From Tubiluchus corallicola (Eukaryota > Priapulida > Priapulimorpha > Priapulimorphida > Tubiluchidae): a stretch of DNA of 64,000 nt. The stretch lies in the NCBI GenBank assembly GCA_030141605.1, contig JAQGDQ010000186.1, positions 248,001-312,000 of the forward strand, given 5' to 3'. The position numbers and the translations under genes are program-made. Below are positions 29,683 to 59,000 of the stretch, in pieces. Every line of letters begins with the position of its first letter. Position 1 is the first letter of the stretch. The notes beneath the pieces were generated by a model. That model was given only the letters and a program-made list of their open reading frames with translations. It did no database searches and was not told where the DNA came from.

Positions 29683-31600
29683 ATGTTATTGATTTATGTT
29701 TCTTGTCGTCGTCCATTAACAGAGACTGAAGATGTGTTCGAGCTAAAAGGTAGTTCAGCTGATGGTGAAATTGTTTCTTCACAGGAAGTTGTGGCCGTCC
29801 CATTTAATACTTATTTTACATCTGTTTTTCAAGCAGAAGACATTTCTAACTGGTCTCAGCCTGTTGTTAGGACAAATACACTAGACAATAAATCACAATA
29901 TTGATTTTAGTCCTACCATTGCTGCTGTTGCCGTAGGTAAGAGAAAGTCCTCACCCGGGTTCTGATCGTATTCCTAACCTACTATCAAATTGCCGTTTTG
30001 TTAAAAACTGTTTACTAGGTCATTTAGTATTGCAGTGTTACCCACTGACTTGCTTCATCGTCCTATTAGTTTGACTTCTTTCTGTTCCAAAAATATGGAA
30101 TCGATTATTAGAAATGAGCTAATGGAATATGCTTCTCCAAATGATTTGCTTACGTCATCTCAATGTGATTTTTGAAGTGCTCGTTCTACCAGATTATTGT
30201 CATATAATGTGCTTTTGCTGCATATAGCTGACTATGCCTGACCAGTGCATTCTAAGGGCGAATAGGAGCTTTATAGTAGAACAAGAATGGCTTTAAGTCG
30301 AAGAACAGAAAAGTTAGAAATAATAATAGTCCAAGGTAACTGGATGAAATTAACTCATCGTTAAGCATATAATGAGGATTATTGTAACCAAAGTAATTGG
30401 TTGGTATTTGAAAACACTAAACTCCGTTAACCAGGTTCCAGCCACTGACTTGGAGAATTAAGATCATTCTCCAAAACCATAACATCTTGAATGAAATTAT
30501 AAGGATTTAAGGACTTTAGTAGACAGCTATCATCAGTAAATTTCTTAATATGACTAGAAAAATAATCATCATAATCAATGCTATAAATAAAAAACAAAAT
30601 TGTTGATAAAGCAGACTCCTAAGGGACTCCACTACTTACGGGACTGAAGAACAAAAACAATAAACGCCCATAATGGAAACAGCTTGGCACCGATTCGCTA
30701 TAAAAGTTTTAAATCAATTTAAAAGCACACTGGTGATTCTACGACTTTGATATGACGACTACTTCGGGGAACAAGATCAAAAGTTTTCGCAAATCCAGCA
30801 TATGGACGTCAACAGAAAACCCACTATCAATATATAATCAATAAGAACGTCATAAAAGTTTTTTATTTATAGCATTGATTATGATGATTATGTTTCTAGT
30901 CATATTAAGAAATTTACTGATGATAGCTGTCTACTAAAGTCCTTAAATCCTTATAATTTCATTCAAGATGTTATGGTTTTGGAGAATGATCTTAATTCTC
31001 CAAGTCAGTGGCTGGAACCTGGTTAACGGAGTTTAGTGTTTTCAAATACCAACCAATTACTTTGGTTACAATAATCCTGATTATATGCTTAACGATGAGT
31101 TAATTTCATCCAGTTACCTGGGACTATTATTATTTCTAACTTTTCTGTTCTTCGACTTAAAGCCATTCTTGTTCTACTATAAAGCTCCTATTCGCCCTTA
31201 GAATGCACTGGTCAGGCATAGTCAACTATATGCAGCAAAAGCACATTATATGACAATAATTTGGTACACGTATCTCGTTACGGCATTAAATTCAGAATAG
31301 TATTTAAAGGAAAACCAGACCCAATCTTAAACTGTGGGTTGAAACGATCTACTCTTTAAATATTGAAAGGAAACATACTACTTTTTCAAAAATGACTTAC
31401 GTGAAAGAATTATTACCACACAAACGCAATTTCGCGTTCGCACTACTAGTTCTTCGCTGTTACATGCATTTTGTCATTCTCTAGTTAGCCGGGCACTAGT
31501 GCCTGCATTTCTGAAACACGTTGTACCTCTCAGTTCAGAGATGTTCGTTTGTGAACTACTACACAACTTCGACAGCTCATGTGCGAGCACAGCGGGAAAT
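29683..31600. mobile_element. Rearranged CR1-like LINE fragment
   Basis: Plus-strand frames from 29683 to about 30190 give the upstream part of a LINE reverse transcriptase, including RPISLTSFCSK at about 30061. From about 30190 to 30857 the element is inverted: minus-strand frames give the motif A region (LDLRKLLILFP, a decayed LDFAKAFDxVP) and SSGVPLG. From 30858 onward it is plus again, with KKFTDDSCLLKSLNP and VMVLENDLNSPSQWL of the motif C region. Many stops and frameshifts show it is dead. The rearrangement duplicates 409 bp as inverted arms, described separately. Confidence 0.75.
30187..31266. repeat. Large palindrome: 409-bp inverted arms, 262-bp spacer
   Basis: The left arm is 30187-30595 and the right arm 30858-31266, equal in length with no indels. 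I count five mismatches, about 98.8% identity. Both arms are reverse-transcriptase sequence of the surrounding LINE. Such near-identity in a dead element implies a recent event or ongoing arm-to-arm gene conversion. Transcribed from either side it would fold into a long double-stranded RNA. Confidence 0.92.
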
Positions 31601-31886
31601 TTAAAATTTTAATTTTAATCTTAAAACTTGCCAAGTACTTTAATTTTCGCTTTTGCAAGCACATGTAACACGCTCATGGAATGTTTTTGCTGCTGAAAAT
31701 TATGTTCGGTTGTGACGTCATCAGTAGTTGGGCTCGCCCACCGTTAATTATTTAATTACCAGAAATCCTTTTGCAGTATCAATATTGTTAGAATGTATAT
31801 TTTTTATTGTGCTTGAAAATGGGGTATTATATGAAAAATCATCCTGTTTTCCTTTAACTGCCATATATATGACAGTTAAAGGAAAA

Positions 31887-31888
<2 letters not shown>

Positions 31889-31926
<38 letters not shown>
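31889..31926. repeat. (TA)n microsatellite
   Basis: A TA/TG run follows a 14-bp inverted repeat (31847-31860 with 31873-31886, core CCTTTAACTG). Confidence 0.85.
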
Positions 31927-31928
<2 letters not shown>

Positions 31929-32730
31929 GCTCTCAAAGACGCACAAAGAGGATATATATATTGTGTATTTATTTTTATGAACTAGTTGCTGAATAAAGTG
32001 GGGACTGAATTATTATTGAACCTGAACAAGAACTTGACTAACACTAATTCATAATTTAATATAATAGTAGGTCAGATAACTGAATTTCCAGGTTTTGTAA
32101 CTAATCCATGTGCTGTAGTACATAGATGTTGATAGGCTAATGCATAATAGATAGTTCTCGATGTATGGATGTCAAATTCCAAAAGGATGTCTATTGTTTT
32201 AGATTGTTTGAGTCTCTATTACTTTACCATATTTCGGAGAAAAGATAATGATAAAGTTTGACCCGACGGAGGCTTCATATATTAAGACATCCTTTTTTGA
32301 ACAACGGAAATATGTAAATGTAACTTTTAGAATGTCAGTAAAACATTGGCAATACAAAAAAGAAAACAATGCGTAACGTAACACTCACCACCATACAAAA
32401 ATGTTTTGTTAATTTTTATAACTATTTATTACAAAAATGTGTTGTGTTTGTAGAATTTTTAACCAGGTTACAATAAACCAGGTTAAGAAAAGAACACAAA
32501 TTAAAATCAATAATTCCAGGTATCAAATGAATTCATAGACACACAAACTAGAATTTCATCTTCAATGGACATGATTCATGTGCAGCCCATTGTTTCTGAA
32601 TAACTTTAGTAGTTCTATTTACCTTTATTTTATTAAGCGCAAAACAAAAAATTAGCAAAGGTAATCCGTTTTTTTTCCTTATTTAAGTTATTATAAAGCA
32701 AGAGAAATAATACAAATAGAATCGAAGATT

Positions 32731-33198
32731 AGTAGATATATCTTTGTATATTATGTACAACAAACCTAAGGGAAAGCAAAATATAAAATCTTAAATTCTA
32801 CCTAAATACATGCACTGGCACTTAAATATAAAAATGCGATATGCAAATATTTGCACATCACTAGCCCTATTAACAGCAGAAACTGCAAGACCTTATTATG
32901 CATATAATGTTTGCACTTTCTACCTATTACTTGGTGCCTAGAAATGTCTACAAGTCAAGGCCCTGGGCCTAGTAGGTCCATCTTTGTACATCATGAACAA
33001 CAAGTCTAACAGAAAGTCGAATATAAAATCTTAAATTCTATCTAAACATATGCATTGGTGTTTAAATATAAAAAAGCAATGTGAAAATGTTTACACGTTA
33101 CTAGGCCTATCAGCAGCAGACACTGCAAGGTCTTATTATGCATATAATGCTTGCACTTTGTAATGCTTGACGTCTAGAAATATCTGCAATTCAAGGCC
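32731..33198. repeat. Diverged tandem duplication, about 230 bp per copy
   Basis: Copy 1 (32731-32962) and copy 2 (32971-33198) align along their whole length. Shared blocks include AATATAAAATCTTAAATTCT, CTTATTATGCATATAATG, TTGCACTTT and CAAGGCC. The copies differ by scattered substitutions and small indels. There is no coding potential and the copies are separated by only eight bases. Confidence 0.85.
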
Positions 33199-33803
33199 AA
33201 TCACATTCAATCTCATAGCAAGATTAACACGAAGGTAAAAGACTAAAACGATGATTAGCAGTTTTGATTTAAATCTCTAAGCCATCACCTTATTATTCTT
33301 TAGAAAATTTATTAAACTTACTTATAGGGAAAAGAGCAAAAATTTGCATAAGACTGGAGCAAAGTCAATAAAATAGTCCACAAAGTAGGTAGTCACATAG
33401 GTAGTCACATATGCTTACCTTTTGCAACTTCAGTAATTTCCGTCGATTTTACACTGCTTTCAAAAACAGAATGAGATATAATTTACAATCACACATTTTA
33501 ATAATTAAAATGGCTAGCCCATGAAATAATGCAGCTTAAAGGAATATCTTTTTTCAAATGAAGTTTCTTTACACAACGTGCCATACCAAATTGCTAGCAG
33601 CAGTTTTTAGTCCGCTGAAGTAATCTAATGAAGCTTGGTTGCATACTATTAAATTTAATACGATTTGATCGCACAAAACGTTTGTTTTTACAAAAACTCG
33701 TTCCAACATTCTGTTTTTGGTCATGCACATGTGCAGACATAGAACACCACCATTTTCAATAATATGCACTGAAAACAAAAAATTCGGATGAACTAGGCCA
33801 TTA

Positions 33804-36028
33804 TCATGAATGTCGCAATGACTCTACCAGGAGCAAGCCTAAGGCAAAGCACAACCAGATGGTCATATAGTTCAACTTTAAAGAGCTGGCTCCAAGCTAA
33901 AAAAAACAAAAAAATAATCAAAATAATTACATTGAAATGTGAATTCCCTTTGTCTAGGGCCAACTTTTCGGCACATTGTTTACCTTTAATGGCACAGCAA
34001 AAGCAGTGAATTGCTCTAGTATATACACGTAGGTACATGTAGGTATGTAGTCTGTATAGATGATATATATATATGTGTATGACTTGTGTATAAAATTTAG
34101 CAATAGAACTACGTTTTGATTTTAGTAAAACATATAGTGCATCACTTGTCAGTGAGTTCTATAAATTTAGCTAAGAGATAATCCAGTAGCCCTACTGTTC
34201 GAATATTTGTGAAATAGTACAAAAAACAAGCACTGAGTAACTGCATCATAATTTTAACAAATCTAAAATAAAACCATCAATATGTCATAGCAAAATAACA
34301 ACGAGGTCACTTACAGTCACATAGTAGTTGCAAAGATCACCACTACAGCACTCAGAACACCACCAGTCTTCATACCAATTACGTACACATTTTGTAACAA
34401 TCCGATCATGTTCAGACTGACAGCGAGTTGTTGTGCTGCAGCCCTTTGAAATATAGTATTGTCTCTGGGTGTCTATCGCCCAATCTCCAATTACTGCAAA
34501 AAGAAAATCGTAGCAGCTGAGATTAACAAATAATGGCACTCGTTTCTAAATGAGTGTTGTAACTTAAAAGGAAAATTAGAATTCCCATCATTGAAGATGA
34601 TAAGGTCAAGATTATGAAAATGCTGATCACACTGAGCTGGGGATAATCAAATAGGGGACAACTTCAGTAATAATAAAGAGCAAAAGCAAAGCTGCAAAAG
34701 ATTAAAGATTTCAAGAAGAATGAGGTTAATGAGATGGTTCCGTCACGTTTGCAGAAAGAAGCACTAGGACTAGGCAAAAAGATTTCGTGATAAATGAAAG
34801 ATCGAAAATCAACTTTAAGAATCACCTAAGTTCAAGAGATTTCGAGAGAGTTCATTAGACCACATGAGACAGCTCCAAGAACATGTCTAAAGATTACGAA
34901 CCATTGTTAAAAAGTATCACATTTTCTTTTAATGGGAAAAGGTGATTTAAACAGAATGATGACAATGATGACATTTTATGATGGTAAGCATGCACCTGCC
35001 TTTAATCTTTGCTGTGTAAATCTTAACTGTCATGTAAAATGTAACTATGCAATGAAAAGTCATTGTAAATTTATAATCACTGTTCTAATTATAGGCCTAA
35101 TTAATCCTAAAGTTTAACAGCTCTAATGCCAACGATTGTAGCATTCTTTTCTGATTCGTAAATCACTGAATTTATAGCATTATTGCTTGCAGGAATTAGA
35201 ATGAATAAAAATAGTGTCTGTGCACTTTAATGTTGCATGTGTTGAATTAAGTCACCATGTGTGCTTTGTGCAAGACAAGAGCTTCTGGCAGTAAAAAAAC
35301 ACTTGTTTTCTGATTTAGTTGCAGTGTCCTCAAGGTTTGATGACGAGGTCTGATGACAATTTACTAATATTCTAGTTTGTTTGTTCTTTGTTTGTTGTGC
35401 ATAACTTTATATATAACAAAATAGTATGCAATATAATTTTAAAATTCTCTATAGGCCTAGAATTCGAAAACAATTTAAAAACTGAAGCAATTTATTAACT
35501 AAACTTAGAATCACTGAGTGCGATAAGTACGATTTCATTTGTACAAAAATAAATTTCTAATAGTTGAACTTACGTCCCCATCTGACGTAAGTGATGCACT
35601 TATCTTCTTCTATATCGCAAGTCTGGACAGTTTTGACGCATTTATCCCAGTTATCACCCTGCTCTTCGCAAGTGAAACACTCCAATGTAAACACTGTACA
35701 GATAAAGCAAGTTCAGCGTAAAGAAAACACAAGAAAAGATATTAACATCTCCAGCAAAAGTTTCACATGAGAAACTAATTTCAATGGTTCTTTAAAATTA
35801 GTAAACGTGTACATTATAAAGAACGACACAATATTCATCTATTAAATTAAAATCTTTCAAATTTTAATGCCCCGAATGACACATATTATTGCTAAATGAT
35901 ATTATTATATGAATAAGTTAATCATGTGATTCATATTGCTTGCCATAAATGTAAAGCATGTAACTACTTAGAATCCTACCTGAATTTATAATATACAAAA
36001 ACGAATACACCCAAAGATACAACTTCAT
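33804..36028 (-). CDS. GPI-anchored Ly6/uPAR-type three-finger protein
   Basis: There are four coding exons: 36028-35980, 35693-35574, 34493-34315 and 33896-33804. All are GT-AG and in phase, and they encode 146 aa. Residues 1-19 are a signal peptide. The mature part starts LECFTCEE, the usual Ly6 opening, and has twelve cysteines. It ends in CCSGDLCN (residues 105-112), the CCxxDxCN hallmark of the three-finger fold. The last exon supplies small residues (LGASS, 117-121), a spacer and a hydrophobic tail (MTIWLCFALGLLLV), the pattern of a GPI attachment signal. Family members are cell-surface or secreted ligands, receptors or septate-junction factors; the specific role is unknown. Reading through the exon 3 donor would instead give a stop after SDLVVILL, so the splice to exon 4 decides whether the protein is anchored. 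Confidence 0.88.
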
Positions 36029-36066
36029 ACTTGCTCACTAGCATTCAAGCAATTTAAACACTAAAC

Positions 36067-36075
36067 TTTTTTATA
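36067..36075 (-). promoter_or_regulatory. TATA box of the Ly6-like gene
   Basis: TATAAAAAA on the minus strand lies 47 bases upstream of the ATG at 36028. This would place a transcription start near 36045 and give a very short leader. Confidence 0.45.
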
Positions 36076-36375
36076 GCTAGATATGGCGTCCAACTAACGC
36101 CCTGCTGCACGGGTACAGCATCGTACAGCAGTCACGCTCTGCTGCCTCTTAGAGATGCGGGTTTTTTATTGTTACCTGTCCGTTGAATTGATTCTTTTCG
36201 CATAGTTTCTACATCCGTCGCTAGGTGACGCCACGGACTCGCTGCTGGTTCGTCGTGATGTTGTTGGATTGGACTGCAAAACTAAGTATAACAGTAATAC
36301 AGAAATTACAATTACAGCGTTGAAAAGTAAATAATTACACAATGGCATCAAAAAGGTGACATAAAACCTCGCCAC

Positions 36376-38326
36376 TATATATTTAATTCCAGAAACACAA
36401 CGTTTTGGCAGCTTCTTCTGGTATTGTCAAGCCATAAAAAATTTAATAAGACAAACTTTTAGCAACATTAACCAAAAACAATTTTAATGTGTAACACTAG
36501 TGTTAGAATTTTTACCATTTAAACCATGCTGACTAAACAATTTTCATAAATTATATTCATACTAACCAGACAAGTATTTCCTTAAAACAGAATATGAACG
36601 TGTGAAATCGACAAGTGTAGACACTACCTTTTCACAAGAAATCTTGTGAAATCACTGCAAAATTTATTCAACAGACATACAATGGAAGAAAGCCATAAAG
36701 CGAATGTACACCACTGCAACTATTCTAAACTGGCATTCACTTCGTTTTTTCTTTAGTACCGTCACCGTGCCGTCAAGAAGTGGAGTTTATGTAAAAGGTA
36801 TGTGTTAAGATTCATAAACAAGAAGGTCGTTAATGTAACAATGCATCACCGTGTAACAAAAATGATGCATTGCATATCAAATCACAAAAAATTCGTCAAT
36901 ATGTAACATATTTTACATTAATATTAAGAATCGCTGTGTGACGATTTTTGTTTCATAACAATTTTTGCGTCATTACGTAATAATCGTCATGTAATAACAG
37001 GCTAATCTAGGGCTTAATTGACCTATATTTCTGGTTAGGCCTTGTTAGGTCTGAGAGTGAGCTAACTATCAGACTGAGTCAGTTTCTTGCTTTTGTAGAT
37101 ATGAGTTTGACTCTGACTTGGCTTGGTTTGGTTTGTAGAAGGTCTGTCTCGGTCTGGCCTGTCTGAGGTCTGATCCGCAAGTTACCTTTTATTATACATG
37201 TAACAATAAAGGTAAGATGAGTAACATATATACAAGCAGATGAGAATTCACTAATGAAGTGCGCTCATCGGCGGCAGGATCAGCACTGTGGTTTTGGCTT
37301 ACGGTACGGTTCGAAGCTGTTTACCAGGATGTGATTAACACCATAGTTATGAGAATCTAAGGATTATTATGAGAAAATGCAATGGCGGTTACATCTAGTA
37401 TCTAGCCTAACAATATGAGTCTCCTTTAGATTAGATCCCGATTAATAGCTTTCAAAGATAAATATGTACAGAAACATTTCCAACAACAAGAGCAAACACT
37501 GGAGATACCTGCCTGATTCAAAATACCTTTTTGTTATTTTGGCGTTAAATCCCGGACATGATGACAGAGACATGGTGGACACGGCCACGACCAATCCTAT
37601 ATAAGCATATTAAATAATTCGCCATTTCTGTTATGTATATAATGATTATTACATAATTTTGGATTTTGTTTTAATGCAGCATTTTTACTGATGATGCAAT
37701 GTTTCATAATGAGACTTAACGTTAGGTTTTTGGTATCGTATAGTGCAATAAGTGCTGGTGAGTTCACAAGTGCTTCTTAGGCTTCTAAACGTTTTAAGTA
37801 AATATGTTGCACATCTCGTACTTGTTGCTGCCATAACGTTTCTGAATATAAGACAAAGAGGAGAGGCAGTTGGAGTGATCACAGTGCGTGCCTGGCTAAT
37901 AAAGCAGCACCGGGCGTGTATTGTGAATCAATGTGTGATCGCCTGAAAATCTGCTTCTAGAGGATTTTGTCTACTATACTGCCAAATGTCATTTGTTTTA
38001 CGGGGTAAAGAAGTATATATACAAAAGCATGGAAATCAGTTAAATTATTGATTAGTACTCAGTGCAGGTATCAGTATTAATTGCTGAAAACGAATTGACG
38101 ATGGTCGTTGTGCTATATTATAAGACAATAAAGTATTTCTACTACGTCACAAATTTAGATGCGTCCACAGAGATTATACGCAAGAGCTTCATCTAAAATA
38201 AAATCTGTCACTACATGTCAGTGTCCGTGACAATGAGTAGATTTCAGTCCTGATGTTGATAACTGCGTTCTGACTTGCAGGAAGCATAATTAAATAGAAA
38301 GATACTAATATCATTTATATGAATTT
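36376..38326. other. Intergenic region between the Ly6-like gene and chitin synthase
   Basis: No coding exon is supported. At 36830-36990 there are AT-rich stretches with several short inverted words (TAATGTAACA, TGATGCAT, TTACGTAATAA). At 37025-37175 GGTCTG / TGAGTC / GGTTTG words recur as a degenerate minisatellite. The scattered 60-65 codon frames have no motifs or splice logic. Confidence 0.5.
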
Positions 38327-38332
38327 TTTATT
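38327..38332 (-). other. Candidate polyadenylation signal of chitin synthase
   Basis: AATAAA on the minus strand lies about 430 bases past the stop codon at 38765. It is the first canonical signal I noticed downstream. Confidence 0.4.
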
Positions 38333-38764
38333 ACAAGTACATGTACATTGTATAGCTAATATTTTTTCTGTGCAAATTTGGTCTTGTACTTAAGCAGTAG
38401 TTTTAAACTACATAATGAAGAAAGCAGTAGTAAGAAAGATTTAATAACAAGCAGTTTTGATCACTTTTCGTTTTAATCCGGTAATTTGTTGTCATATTTG
38501 CAAAATATTAGAATATATATATACTTATAATTGCGAAAACACAAAAATAAATAGTCTACGAGTTACAACTATAATAATTATAAAATTATTTTTTACGTAA
38601 TGGCAAGTACACACACACACACAACAATTATTATGCACTAAATTACTAGTTTAATTAAATTAAATTAGTTGCAGTAACTGACAAGTTTGTCATAGCAATT
38701 ATTTTTTACAAAGAAGATTTTGGTATTAATACCCATTGTAAGTCACATTCAAAATGTTGATGTT

Positions 38765-56073
<17,309 letters not shown>

Positions 56074-59000
56074 CTATAAGAACAACAATAATAATAATGA
56101 GAGCAAAGAAAACTCGTGTTCTAACGAAACAAGCCCGGTCTACACATCAGTCGTATTGATTACTAGCATATCTATATGCACTTAAATGGAGTTATATGGA
56201 TTGGCATTTTCGTAAACTTTCTGAATGCTATGATTTTGGGTTACAATTGTAAATCTTGAGAAAAACAACTGTCAAAGCCAAATACCAAATACAATTAATT
56301 TATTTAGCTCTACATAAAAGATAAGTACAACGAACAGTAAGTTAACAGTTTTACCATAAACGAAACTTTCTATAATATATAGTAAATAAAAGTTTTTATA
56401 TAATATGCATTCAGTTATCTAATGGCTACTTAATGCGAAGTGGTCGTGCTTCTCTGCCTTGCAATCGCAAGCGAAGGATATTAGCCTGTTCCAATCGTTT
56501 ACAGTAACAGAGCAGAGGCACAAAGGTGATATTTTAACACCAGGTGCAGAGGCTGAGCCTAATATTGAGCTTCTTTCACTGTTACTTGTGTAGGAGCAAC
56601 ATTAACCAAAATAATTATAGTTGGGCCTGGTGACCAAGAATCATTAATTTCAACTCAATTCAAGTTAGAACGCCATTAAATTTCGTCGAACTTAAAAATG
56701 GTTAGTCTACAGTCTACAAAACTACAGTAAGTCAAAGTATAACAAAGACATTTTTATAGTTCAGGCTAATCTTATGGCAAGGTCTTTACACGTAATTGGC
56801 CTGTAATATTTTCGAACAACCTATTTTCCATAATATGTTGACAAACAAGTATGGACTATATCCAGCGGGTAAACCGGTTTTAAGCAAAATTTAAAATGCT
56901 TTGGCATATAAAGTAGTGAACACTGTAAGCCTTCATTACTTATTTAGCAATGGTTGTCTTTGCTAAGCTACCAATAAGTTTCGACAAGCGGACAAAGTAT
57001 CGAGGAAATTGGGAATTACAGTCTATAGTAATAAATACAGTTATGCAACATGGAATTTTAACAGCAAGCTATTGGGCAAAAAACTCCAGTCGTCGAAGTT
57101 ATCATGTCCTGTTGATTTGTTGGATTTACTTGGACCGAAAATTTAAACCTCAAAAGTTAGATTATTAGACTCAGATACTACAACATAATAAACTAAATGC
57201 TTGTTTCTCATTTCTGTTAATCTCTGTTAAAAACTTTTGATAAATACAGAATGTGCCAAATAATCAAGTTAAAATGCACAGTTTCGTTTGAATCCAAAAC
57301 TAACTACTGACAAATAGGGATAAGTTTAAGTTAACTGTTTTACTAAAGACGTTGTTATTTCTACAAGTTGTATAAATTAGAGTAAACAGCAATTAGCTCT
57401 CAGTTTTTTGTAAATACAACTTTTTTTGCTAATTATACATTTGTATGTAGTATTAAAAACAATTTAGTTGAAATTCTATAGCGATTTTAATTTAGCTTAA
57501 TTTTTCGCAGAGCAGATCTGTTCACGTAAAAATTGCAACAAGTTTGTGTAAAACCTTTTTTTCTGTCCTGTCTATAACGCTCACATTTCATTACGCAACT
57601 GCTCAAACGTTGAAATAACCCAAGTTCAACGTCTTGTACTAACTTAATCCCAACCTAATTTGAGCGTTTCAAGGTTGCAGCTTTTGCAAATGCGAAAATA
57701 GCCATTATTCCTAATTGAAGTGTCTTGTCTAAAATCTGTGGCTCTCCTTGGGATATGCACGCGGCAAGTTGAAGGGCGGGCTTAATTCTAGTTTCTCAGT
57801 AAATCCTGCTACCACTCCCAGATTCGCAAAGACTTCATCATTGTCACCCTACTTAACAGGCAGCGAGCGTAAAATCGCTTTCATACAATACAAGACATTT
57901 ATGATAAGAAACGAAATTGAACGTTATGATTGAATTCCTTGAAAATCAATCCATTTCCCATTCCAAATGCTTTTTAATGAACTAGCAAAACGGGTACAAC
58001 AAACAAGAAGAAAATATTTCACAAAAGTAAAATTAATTTTGTTTAAAGTAACGTTTTCTTACAATTCATGTGGTAAAATCAAAATATTATTCAAAACGCT
58101 TAAACTCAATAAATGTATACTATACAATTAGCACCCTTACTAATGAAAGTGTAATTAGTTATTAATTAATTCATTTATTGATTTATAAATTGCAATAGCG
58201 AAAAGAAAACATATTAAGGTAAATGTATTAATGTATTTTTAACGATCAGTTTGGAAAAAAGTTGTGTTAAAGGTCTTAAAATTTCGTCTGTATATTGTAA
58301 TATAAAAGATAAAAATAATTAATGTCGAAATCAAAGAAACACGTTAGTAATATTACAATTTTTTAAATTAAGTATTTATACTTAACGCTGTAATTCATTT
58401 AATACACGGCTATTCGTTATTACATCGATCATAAATTACTCTAAAAAGCCATGATACAGAAAAAATGTAACTGGTATTTCATTTCTTTATAATATGAACG
58501 TAGACAAGCTTTTAAATAAACAAGGTCAAATTAAATCATTAAAATGTTTTGTTCATTACTATGGCCGCCATAAATTGCTACCAAAATTATCCTTCGTCGA
58601 CATTAAAACATATCATAGCTTTTTTCATTCCACGTTTGTTCACAAAAATCCACCGTGTTTTTATCCATGAGCAACAGCATCGAGTAGTAGTAACAGTACC
58701 CAGGAGAACCGCTGACGCTGATTTTTCATCCTTTTATTATGTTAGGCATTCAATTTTCCACTTTTTAATTGACGTTACTTCGCAAACGCAGAGGGCAGGA
58801 GTCAAGGAACTTAGCAGGTAGATATCTGGGGTGGGGACATTGAAAGCGTATGGTGAATGGTGACCTCGGTCAAAGGATCAAGGACACTGAACATCGGCCA
58901 GTTTTTCGATTGCCGTTCAACTACTATGCTTTGAGTTAAATTCAAAGTTTTCGTGAGTAAGTATTTGAGAATTGTCAGGTAGATGTGTTCGTCGAGTTTT

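Noticed and set aside
34285..34314. Ly6 protein ending at the stop at 34285 as the main product
   Set aside because: A strong donor at 34315 and an in-phase exon encoding a GPI-type tail at 33896-33804 make the spliced form the better main model; the read-through form is kept only as a possible isoform.
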